A DNA stretch of 8,244 nt, from assembly GCF_938017705.1 (NCBI RefSeq), contig NZ_CALIIS010000052.1, forward strand, positions 1 through 8,244, in the 5' to 3' direction. Source of the stretch: an uncultured Campylobacter sp. (GTDB taxonomy: Bacteria > Campylobacterota > Campylobacteria > Campylobacterales > Campylobacteraceae). The notes beneath the pieces are model-generated. The model saw nothing but the letters and a program-made list of their open reading frames with translations. It ran no database searches and was not told the origin of the DNA. The translations under genes were made by a program, and so were the position numbers. Of this stretch, positions 1 through 5,788 are shown one piece after another (within the stretch, counting starts at the first letter, position 1; each line of letters opens with the position of its first letter).

Positions 1-2
1 TG

Positions 3-173
3 CGCGGTGCCGTCAAGCGTTTTAAAGCGGGCAAAAACAAGATCAAAAGAGGCTCGGCGTTTCGCAGCCATATTTTGACGAAGATGTCTCAAAAACGCAA
101 GAGGAATTTGCGCGAGGCCCAATACGTCGATTCTACGAACGTATCTGCGGTTAAAAAAATGCTTTGCAAATAG
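3..173 (+). CDS. rpmI: 50S ribosomal protein L35, C-terminal part (5' end outside window)
   Basis: This is the last 56 codons of L35, a small basic protein of the large ribosomal subunit. The frame begins RGAVKRFKAGKNKIKRGSAF and ends KKMLCK before a TAG stop. The early basic stretch, the GKNKIKRGSAFRSH region and the NVSAVKKML tail are typical of L35. Family members are about 63-65 residues long, so only about the first seven to nine residues are missing to the left. The gene lies 98 bases upstream of rplT on the same strand, the usual infC-rpmI-rplT order. By analogy with other bacteria the pair is probably cotranscribed and may be controlled by L20. The identification is firm. The missing 5' end is simply the window edge. 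Confidence 0.95.
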   Translation, partial: RGAVKRFKAGKNKIKRGSAFRSHILTKMSQKRKRNLREAQYVDSTNVSAVKKMLCK

Positions 174-209
174 TGCGAAGTTAGTTTTTGACGAAAGTCA
201 TTCAAACTC

Positions 210-249
210 CCCTAAATTTATGGATTTTAGGGCAAGATCCCCAAAGGGA
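210..249 (+). promoter_or_regulatory. Hairpins in the rpmI-rplT spacer
   Basis: CCCTAAA (210-216) can pair with TTTAGGG (226-232) around a nine-base loop. TCCC (238-241) can pair with GGGA (246-249) just after it. The TCCC at 208-211 could compete for the same GGGA. There is no following T-tract, so this does not look like a full terminator. L20 represses rpmI-rplT translation in other bacteria by binding a structured leader. A similar role here, or a role as a processing site, is only an inference. Confidence 0.35.
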
Positions 250-260
250 CGCCGATTAAG

Positions 261-266
261 AAAGGA
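261..266 (+). promoter_or_regulatory. Ribosome binding site of rplT
   Basis: AAAGGA lies five bases before the rplT ATG at 272. It supports that start for L20. Confidence 0.7.
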
Positions 267-271
267 TTAAT

Positions 272-628
272 ATGGCAAGAGTAAAAACGGGCATCGTTAG
301 ACGCCGCCGTCACAACAAGGTGCTAAAGCTTGCGCGCGGATTTTATAGCGCAAGACGCAAACATTTCAGAAAGGCCAAAGAGCAGCTGGAGAGAAGCCTC
401 GTTTACGCCTTCCGTGACAGACGCGCGAAAAAACGCGATTTCCGCAGACTTTGGATAGTGCGCATCAATGCAGCTTGCAGGCTAAACGACATCAGCTATT
501 CTAAATTTATAAACGGACTTAGAAAAGCGGGCATCGAGCTTGATAGAAAAATTTTAGCAAATATGGCTATGAACGATCCCGAAGCTTTTGCAACCGTCGC
601 AAAGAAGGCAAAAGCGGCATTAAAATAA
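272..628 (+). CDS. rplT: 50S ribosomal protein L20
   Basis: L20 is a primary-binding protein of the large subunit, needed early in 50S assembly, and in many bacteria it represses its own operon. The 118 residues match the family's usual length. The long basic N-terminal extension (about residues 1-58) contains the typical VKTGIVRRRRHNKVLKLARG, followed by YAFRDRRAKKRDFRRLW (45-61). The globular RNA-binding part (about 60-118) contains IVRINAACR and the SYSKFINGLRKAGIELDRK segment. The ATG is preceded by AAAGGA at good spacing. The gene follows rpmI and is closed by a strong hairpin terminator just after the stop. Nothing is unusual in the protein. Confidence 0.98.
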   Translation: MARVKTGIVRRRRHNKVLKLARGFYSARRKHFRKAKEQLERSLVYAFRDRRAKKRDFRRLWIVRINAACRLNDISYSKFINGLRKAGIELDRKILANMAMNDPEAFATVAKKAKAALK

Positions 629-633
629 GCTTT

Positions 634-666
634 AAAATTTGGCCGTCTTAAGGCGGCTAAATTTTT
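634..666 (+). terminator. Rho-independent terminator after rplT
   Basis: Six bases after the rplT stop begins a near-perfect stem of 14 pairs. AAAATTT (634-640), G641 and GCCGTC (642-647) pair with GGCGGC (652-657), T658 and AAATTTT (659-665). The loop is TTAA and the stem includes two G-T pairs. The GC core followed by an A/T-rich arm ending in Ts is a typical intrinsic terminator. Its symmetry means it could act on both strands. Confidence 0.8.
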
Positions 667-721
667 AAATTTCGATAAAGCTTTTAATTTTAAAAGCGCG
701 TCCGCAAATTTGTCGAAATTT
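667..721. repeat. Nested inverted repeat upstream of the autotransporter gene
   Basis: AAATTTCGA (667-675) is the inverse complement of TCGAAATTT (713-721). Between them lies a second perfect inverted repeat, GCTTTTAA (680-687) and TTAAAAGC (690-697), with a two-base loop. It directly follows the rplT terminator and ends 36 bases before the next ATG, so it occupies the expected promoter region. It could be an operator, a second terminator or a 5'-UTR structure. The sequence alone does not decide. Confidence 0.55.
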
Positions 722-744
722 AAGAATTTGGATAATTTTATTTG

Positions 745-750
745 AGGCGG
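745..750 (+). promoter_or_regulatory. Ribosome binding site that fixes the autotransporter start at 757
   Basis: AGGCGG, preceded by G744 (GAGGCGG), lies six bases before the ATG at 757. An in-frame TTG at 742 would place this site inside the gene and would add the residues MRRCR before a good signal peptide. The ATG at 757 is therefore preferred. A weak GATAAT (731-736) just upstream could be a -10 element, but it would leave only about 14 bases of leader. Confidence 0.65.
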
Positions 751-756
751 TGCAGA

Positions 757-2718
757 ATGCTAAAGTCTTTGAAAAAAATCGTATCTCTTGCGCTTATCGG
801 TGCAGCAGGGTTCGGCTATGCGAGCGAGCAGAATTCCTGGAGCTATGCAAACGCGCAAAAATCACCTTCCAACAACACTTCCCGTTCCGATGTAATGAGC
901 GCTGCGGATAGCTTGGGCGCGAAATTAAGCAGGCGCGACGCGGCTAGCGATAACTCCGCGAGCGACGAGTATGAAAACTCATTTCGTATCAAGCTCGAGT
1001 ACGCAAGGGGCTTTGCCAAAAAGGGCTCATATTCGGGCAGGCTTAATAATCAGCGCGTTATGATGCCTGCGTTTCGCTGGACGGGCAATAGTGGCGTAAA
1101 TGCCGAATTTTGGAACGGCATTACCAATATAGGCGGCGCGCTGGTTCCTTATGTGGCTTTCGGTTCATACGAGGCGGCGATACCGGGCGATCAAACTACG
1201 CAATATCTGGTCAGAAGGGACGAAGACGCGGTTCAGATGAAGCGAAATATTGCGGCGGGCATAGCAAATTTAGGCTATACCTATACCAAAAATTCTACTA
1301 GAAATCTAAATTTAGTCTATGCCGATATCGATAATTTCGTAAATTTCTACGGTAGAGAAAATATCGCAGGATACTTCATCGACGAGGTCAAAACCGAAAA
1401 TAATCCCGCAACTATCTCTTATATGCAGAGTATCTACAATTATATCAAGACTAAATATCCGGGAATGCTCGTTTTGGCAAACAACGGCTGGGGCGTGCGC
1501 GACGCCATAGCCCCTTATGCGGACGTTTGGATGCTGCAAGAGGTGAGCGCGGACGACTACATAAACCACTATCGTCCTAGAACCTCTGAGTTTGAAAAAG
1601 ACCCGGCAAATTCCTCTAAAATTTTGCATGTCATATATAACGCCAGACCCGATCAATACGACGAGATCATAAGGCTATCTCGCGAGCGCAACGCGGCAAA
1701 TCTATTTATCACCTCCGATACGAATGCCTATCCTAGCGGATATGACGATCTGCCTACCTATTTTGAAGCGCTGATGCTGGCGATCAATAATTTCACGCCT
1801 AAAAACGGCAGCCTGTTTTCGCAGGTCGCAAGAGGCGGCAACCGGGTAGGCATCGAGATGCCGCGCTCGAAGGTCGATCTGGATCTTACAAAGCTTGCAA
1901 GAAATTCCGCTTATAAAAATTTAACCGACACCGACGGGCAGGAGTTTAACGTAAACGTAAGCGCGATCGGAAACTATGGCGGGGATTACAAAGACCGCTC
2001 GGGCGGCGTCAAATACGATTACAAGAGCGACGGAATTTTACTCGGAGCCTCCAAGAGAGTGGATGATCTTACGCTGGGCGTGATCTTTGGGTACCAAAAA
2101 TCGGACGCTTGGTATGAGGGTAAATTCGACGGCGTGAAAGAAAACATCAAATCCTACGAGCTCGGTCTGGCGGGTAGATACGATTTTAACGAGAACGTGG
2201 ATCTGGCGGTAAATTTAACATATTCGACGAACGATCATAAATTTGAAACCAATAACGGATTCGGCGCTATCCACGGCGCGAAATACAAGTCGCAAATTTG
2301 GGATTTTAGTACGAGAGCTGGGTACAAATTCTTATTTGAAAACGGCTACATTAAGCCATATTTGGGGTTTGGAGCGATTAGGGTGGACGAAGATGCGATA
2401 TCCAGGCTTAAATTTAGCTCCGCTTCAAAAACCGCGCCGAACGGCACCGCGGGAATTTACGCGATCAAGGCTTTCGGCGATCTGCAGATATTCGCAAATG
2501 CGGAGTACGAGCATCGATTTAGCGGTAATTCGTATCACGCGAGCAGAAAGTATTCGGACAGATACGACGTCGAGGGGCTTGATTATTCTAGCGGCGTGTT
2601 TAACGGCGCGATCGGACTGAAATATAAGATCCTTCAAAGCGTCGCACTTAGCGCGTCGTACGAGCTAAGCGAGAGCAAAAATAGCCTTGCTAGAGCCGCT
2701 TTTGACGTGGAATTTTGA
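757..2718 (+). CDS. Autotransporter with spherulin-4/GH135-like glycoside hydrolase passenger
   Basis: This is a predicted surface or secreted enzyme of 653 residues. Residues 1-22 form a signal peptide (MLKSLKK, hydrophobic core, cleavage near GYA/SEQ). Residues about 23-95 are a Ser/Asn-rich linker. Residues about 98-346 match the spherulin-4 pattern: MMPAFRW (102-108), ANLGYTYT (170-177), YADIDNF (188-194), GYFIDEV (205-211), LVLANNGWG (238-246), ADVWMLQE (255-262) and a YDDLPTYF ending (329-336). Asp209-Glu210 and Glu262 sit where I recall the catalytic acids of the fungal enzyme Sph3 (GH135, cleaving GalNAc-containing exopolysaccharide). Residues about 395-653 are alternating amphipathic strands ending DVEF with a terminal Phe, the form of a type Va barrel of about 12 strands. 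Residues 370-390 may be the pore helix. I see no cysteine, which is usual for autotransporters. The substrate is unknown. The gene stands alone, with terminators on both sides. The domain calls are by pattern, without a search. Confidence 0.8.
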   Translation: MLKSLKKIVSLALIGAAGFGYASEQNSWSYANAQKSPSNNTSRSDVMSAADSLGAKLSRRDAASDNSASDEYENSFRIKLEYARGFAKKGSYSGRLNNQRVMMPAFRWTGNSGVNAEFWNGITNIGGALVPYVAFGSYEAAIPGDQTTQYLVRRDEDAVQMKRNIAAGIANLGYTYTKNSTRNLNLVYADIDNFVNFYGRENIAGYFIDEVKTENNPATISYMQSIYNYIKTKYPGMLVLANNGWGVRDAIAPYADVWMLQEVSADDYINHYRPRTSEFEKDPANSSKILHVIYNARPDQYDEIIRLSRERNAANLFITSDTNAYPSGYDDLPTYFEALMLAINNFTPKNGSLFSQVARGGNRVGIEMPRSKVDLDLTKLARNSAYKNLTDTDGQEFNVNVSAIGNYGGDYKDRSGGVKYDYKSDGILLGASKRVDDLTLGVIFGYQKSDAWYEGKFDGVKENIKSYELGLAGRYDFNENVDLAVNLTYSTNDHKFETNNGFGAIHGAKYKSQIWDFSTRAGYKFLFENGYIKPYLGFGAIRVDEDAISRLKFSSASKTAPNGTAGIYAIKAFGDLQIFANAEYEHRFSGNSYHASRKYSDRYDVEGLDYSSGVFNGAIGLKYKILQSVALSASYELSESKNSLARAAFDVEF

Positions 2719-2775
2719 TTTTAATCGGACGTAGCCCAAGATAGGCGGCTGAAGCATAACTGCAAATTCCTCTTT

Positions 2776-2808
2776 GCCGCAAATCAAAAATTTGCGGCTA
2801 AATTTTAT
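2776..2808 (+). terminator. Terminator after the autotransporter gene
   Basis: GCCGCAAAT (2776-2784) pairs perfectly with ATTTGCGGC (2790-2798) around the loop CAAAA, and the stem is followed by TAAATTTTAT. It lies 58 bases after the stop. The T-tract is modest but the nine-pair stem is strong. Confidence 0.7.
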
Positions 2809-2906
2809 CTGGGCTTTGCCGCGAAATTTTAAAATTTTGACCGTAAAATTTTTACTCGCATAATTTCTACTTTGAAATTCCATGTAAGGTCATTTTTTGT
2901 GCCGTT

Positions 2907-2981
2907 ATGGATGCGAAGCGACGAGATGGAATCGCTGCCACAGAATTTCGCGCGGACGCTGAGGGGGTTTTAAAATTATAA
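2907..2981 (+). pseudogene. Short open frame, possible decayed coding remnant
   Basis: An ATG at 2907 opens 24 codons (starting MDAKRRDGIAATEF, ending GVLKL) before TAA at 2979. The same frame is open upstream back to about 2847. Downstream it carries on past isolated stops at 2979, about 3030 and about 3129, with plausible-looking peptide between them. There is no good ribosome binding site and the product is unknown. It could be a remnant of a lost gene, part of a dispersed repeat, or chance. Confidence 0.2.
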
Positions 2982-3166
2982 GATTTTGCCCGTTTAAGAC
3001 TTTGTGGATCGCGTTTCATCCGTAAGAGATTTTAAAATTCTATACTAGGTGCAACTGCGGAATTTTTAAAAGCAGCGGAATTGCAAGAACTCCAAAGGGG
3101 CAGTATTCATAATCCGAGGCAAAATTTAGATTGATTGAAAGCTACCGAAATTGGGTGAAAGAAGCG

Positions 3167-3194
3167 AAATTTTGCGGATCGCTCCGCAAAATTT
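3167..3194 (-). terminator. Terminator hairpin after the DsbC-like gene (possibly bidirectional)
   Basis: AAATTTTGCGGA (3167-3178) pairs perfectly over 12 bases with TCCGCAAAATTT (3183-3194), with loop TCGC. It starts eight bases past the stop of the minus-strand gene. The hairpin is symmetrical, with A/T arms on both sides, so it could stop transcription from either strand. Confidence 0.7.
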
Positions 3195-3202
3195 AAGAGA
3201 GA

Positions 3203-3916
3203 TTATTTTAGCTTGTCTAGTTCGATGATGTAAGGCACCGAGTTTACCCCCGCACCGAAGTATTTGGCAGCTAGGGCTTTTGCAGCGTTTAGCTCGGCGG
3301 CGCTTACGTCTTTGGCGCCTGCTTTGTTATCTTCGGCGTAATATTTTTTAAAAACCGCTATCTTTTGCTCGTCAGTTTTAGCATTTTTGATCTCTTTGTA
3401 GATGAGCGCGGATTTTGCGTGGCCGTCATCGCCGTGAACGGAGGTCATGACGATATCGACATTGTTACTTTTTAACGTTTCTTCGATCCTTGCCATCTCT
3501 TTGCGGCAGAATGGGCACAAAGCGTCCGTCAGCATCAAAATCGTAGGCTTTTTAGGATCGTTTCCTAGCTTGATAATATTGTCTTTGCTCTCTGCTTTGA
3601 AGACCTTACTTAGCTGTCCTGCGATGCGGTCTTGTTTGATCTGCTCCTTATAGACTACGCGTTTTTTAGGATCGATGATATCGGTAAAGATCAGATCGCC
3701 TTGGGTGAAAATGATCTCCTCTTGCGACATATTGCCTTGAGAAATCTTTAAAACGACCGCCTCAACGCCCTTTGGCTCGCTAAGCGGGATGCGCTCGGCG
3801 ACCTTTATTTCGATGCCTTGAGGCGCGCCGCCGTAGATAGATAAAATTTCGCTGTCGCTTAGAGCCGCGTTTAGGCTCGCTACGAGAGCAACTGAAGTTA
3901 AAATAGCTTTTTTCAT
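3203..3916 (-). CDS. Periplasmic DsbC-like thiol:disulfide oxidoreductase
   Basis: A 237-residue exported protein, predicted to form, reduce or isomerise disulfide bonds in the periplasm. Residues 1 to about 18 are a signal peptide (MKKAILTSVALVASLNA). Residues about 19-110 look like the N-terminal dimerisation part of DsbC/DsbG proteins. The thioredoxin-fold domain (about 120-237) carries the active site CPFC at 134-137 in ALCPFCRKEM and the cis-proline loop SVP with Pro228. The start at 3916 is chosen because AAAGGAA lies four bases upstream and the signal peptide begins there. An in-frame ATG at 3955 has no such support and would add 13 residues. The gene follows selB by 51 bases. I recall a DsbC-like protein (Cj1380) beside selB in C. 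jejuni. Whether it acts as oxidase, isomerase or reductase cannot be read from sequence. Confidence 0.85.
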   Translation of the reverse strand: MKKAILTSVALVASLNAALSDSEILSIYGGAPQGIEIKVAERIPLSEPKGVEAVVLKISQGNMSQEEIIFTQGDLIFTDIIDPKKRVVYKEQIKQDRIAGQLSKVFKAESKDNIIKLGNDPKKPTILMLTDALCPFCRKEMARIEETLKSNNVDIVMTSVHGDDGHAKSALIYKEIKNAKTDEQKIAVFKKYYAEDNKAGAKDVSAAELNAAKALAAKYFGAGVNSVPYIIELDKLK

Positions 3917-3920
3917 TTTT

Positions 3921-3927
3921 TTCCTTT
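3921..3927 (-). promoter_or_regulatory. Ribosome binding site of the DsbC-like gene
   Basis: On the minus strand AAAGGAA is four bases before the ATG at 3916. It decides that start over the in-frame ATG at 3955. Confidence 0.7.
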
Positions 3928-3943
3928 GCAAAAAATTCTGCGC

Positions 3944-3949
3944 ATTGTA
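3944..3949 (-). promoter_or_regulatory. Possible -10 element of the DsbC-like gene
   Basis: Minus-strand TACAAT lies about 28 bases before the ATG, inside the 51-base selB spacer. It could give this gene its own transcript in addition to readthrough from selB. No -35 element is visible, and Campylobacter promoters often lack one. Confidence 0.25.
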
Positions 3950-3967
3950 GTGCAAAATTTTAAATTT

Positions 3968-5788
3968 TTACTTTTTCAGATAGCGTTTATTGTCGATCGT
4001 CACGATATTTCCCATTTTATCTAGGTACTCGAGATAGCAGATGACGAATTTCCTGCTAAGTCCTAGCTCCTCTTTGGCGTTCGTGACGTTTACGAAGCCA
4101 TCTTTTTCGATGATTGCGTAGAGGCGTTTGACCGCCAGGGCTAAATTTTCGGCCTCGACGAAGAGATTGTGCGCGAGACGGACGACCTTTTTGGCGTAGG
4201 TTAGCTTCTTTAGCGCGTCATCGCCGCTACTGCGGTCAATCTCCAGCTCGTCATAGACGTTATAAGGCGCTAATGGCGCTATGCCGCCCTTTTTGATGAG
4301 ATCAAAAATTTTACTCTCCAGGCTCTGTTTGAGCGCGTCAAAATCCACCCCCGATTTTACGTAAACTCCGCCCTTTTTGGAGACAATGCCGCCTCGCTCA
4401 AGCTCGCTAAGCGCGCGCGCGGCGAGCTCTTCGCTAGCCCACGAGAGCTTTAGGGCGATCGAGGCGGGCGAAAAGATCGCGTAGTCGTTTTTTGAGACGA
4501 TAAATTTTATGAGGCTTTTTACGTCCTCGATCGCGCTTAGATCGTAAACGCATAAATTTGCCTCGTCAAAATACGTCCCCTCTAAGCCGCGCGCGATCTT
4601 TACCGCTTCGCCGTACTCCATTCCGAAGCGCTGATAGGCCGAAAATAGCCCGAATCCGTGCTTGTGAAAGCCGCTTAGAATTTTAAACGCTTCGGTGAAA
4701 TTTCGCTTCAAAAGCGCGGTGAGAAGCACAGCTTTGCTCTGCTTTTTTAGCGGCTCGATCACGGCGTTTAGCACGCGCCCGCCGCCGATTACGCGCGAGT
4801 TTGCCAAGCATACGAAGGGCTCTCCGAATTTCAAAAACATCGTTTTATCAAATTTAAAGCTTACGAGCTTCTCGCTGCTTGGAAGTTCCTTTAAAATGAG
4901 CGCTTTTGCTGCGCTTTGCTTGCTTCCGACGCAAAACAGCACGTCTTGATTATGCGAAATTTCGCCGCTAAAGGTGCAGTCGGCTTCGTTAAAGCCGCGG
5001 AAAAAGCCCTTTTTGCTTAGGATTTGCCCCTTTTGCAGCTCGCTCGTTTTGGCGTCCAGACTTAGCGCGACGCGGTTTGGAGCCTGCGCTAGCGGCGTGT
5101 CCTCGTCGTGTATCTGCACGCTTTTGACGTTAAAAATTTTACCCAGATCGCAGTTATAAAGCTTCTCGCCCTTTGAAATCGCGCCGTTAATGAGGCTGCC
5201 CGTTACGATGGTGCCAAGCCCCTTAAGCGAAAAGACGCGGTCGATGTAGTAGTGCACCACGCCGCCTCCTTGGCGCTGCGCGGGCTTGATATTAAAGAGA
5301 TAGTTTTTCAGCTCGGCGATGCTTGCGGGGTCTTTTATGCTGATAAAAAAGGTGTTTAAAATTTGCAAATCTTTAAATTTGCAGATATATTCCTTGCACT
5401 GCGCCGCGACCTCCGCCTTGCGCGCGTCGCCCACCAGATCGCACTTGCTGATACACAAGATCACGCTTTTTACTCCAAGCAGCGATAAAATTTGAATATG
5501 CTCTTTGCTTTGCGGCATTAGCCCGTCGTCCGCGGCGACTACCAGCATCGCAGCGTCGAAGGCATACGCGCCGCTAATCATCGTCTTTACTAAGTTCTCG
5601 TGTCCCGGAACGTCGATAAATGCGACGTTGGTGTCTCCCGAGCGCAGATGCGAAAAGCTAAGATCGATCGTGATGCCACGTTCTTTTTCGCTAGGCATTC
5701 GGTCTCCTTCAAAGCCGTTTAGCGCCTTGATTAACGCGGTCTTTCCGTGATCGATATGGCCTGCGGTGCCGATGATTACGCTATTCAT
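3968..5788 (-). CDS. selB: Selenocysteine-specific translation elongation factor SelB
   Basis: SelB is the GTPase that replaces EF-Tu for selenocysteinyl-tRNA and brings it to UGA codons marked by a SECIS hairpin. The 606 residues fit the family. The GTPase domain shows G1 GTAGHIDHGKT (7-17), G2 RGIT (37-40), G3 DVPGH (59-63) and G4 SKCD (114-117), where SelB proteins commonly carry a TKxD-type variant. Two EF-Tu-like beta-barrel domains follow (about 175-345, with RVFSLKGLGTIVTGSLING at 184-202). The C-terminal half (about 350-606) consists of winged-helix repeats that bind SECIS RNA, ending GLSRKFVICYLEYLDKMGN near the C-terminus. The ATG overlaps the selA stop by eight bases and is preceded by GGAGA (5794-5798), so the two are probably coupled in translation. 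Confidence 0.96.
   Translation of the reverse strand: MNSVIIGTAGHIDHGKTALIKALNGFEGDRMPSEKERGITIDLSFSHLRSGDTNVAFIDVPGHENLVKTMISGAYAFDAAMLVVAADDGLMPQSKEHIQILSLLGVKSVILCISKCDLVGDARKAEVAAQCKEYICKFKDLQILNTFFISIKDPASIAELKNYLFNIKPAQRQGGGVVHYYIDRVFSLKGLGTIVTGSLINGAISKGEKLYNCDLGKIFNVKSVQIHDEDTPLAQAPNRVALSLDAKTSELQKGQILSKKGFFRGFNEADCTFSGEISHNQDVLFCVGSKQSAAKALILKELPSSEKLVSFKFDKTMFLKFGEPFVCLANSRVIGGGRVLNAVIEPLKKQSKAVLLTALLKRNFTEAFKILSGFHKHGFGLFSAYQRFGMEYGEAVKIARGLEGTYFDEANLCVYDLSAIEDVKSLIKFIVSKNDYAIFSPASIALKLSWASEELAARALSELERGGIVSKKGGVYVKSGVDFDALKQSLESKIFDLIKKGGIAPLAPYNVYDELEIDRSSGDDALKKLTYAKKVVRLAHNLFVEAENLALAVKRLYAIIEKDGFVNVTNAKEELGLSRKFVICYLEYLDKMGNIVTIDNKRYLKK

Larger units (their letters stand above)
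2719..3202. other. Convergent intergenic region with hairpins and no convincing gene
   Basis: These 484 bases lie between the ends of two converging genes. They hold a hairpin after the plus-strand gene (2776-2798), a hairpin after the minus-strand gene (3167-3194), several AAAATTTT runs around 2822-2852, and a short plus-strand open stretch (2847-2978) with a decayed look. A TATACT at 3041-3046 resembles a plus-strand -10 element. No RBS-supported gene, tRNA or mobile element was found. Confidence 0.6.

Noticed and set aside
742..756. TTG at 742 as the start of the autotransporter gene
   Set aside because: It would overlap the GAGGCGG ribosome binding site and add five residues before a standard signal peptide. 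The ATG at 757 fits better.
1312..1656. Minus-strand 114-codon open frame inside the autotransporter gene
   Set aside because: It is antisense to the well-supported GH135-like domain, with no ribosome binding site and no recognisable product.
2665..2883. Minus-strand 72-codon open frame over the end of the autotransporter gene
   Set aside because: It overlaps real coding sequence and the terminator hairpin. The peptide is basic with no family resemblance, and it reads as A/T-rich spacer.
3917..3955. ATG at 3955 as the start of the DsbC-like gene
   Set aside because: There is no ribosome binding site, and the added residues (MHYNAQNFLQRKK) precede a complete signal peptide that has its own AAAGGAA.
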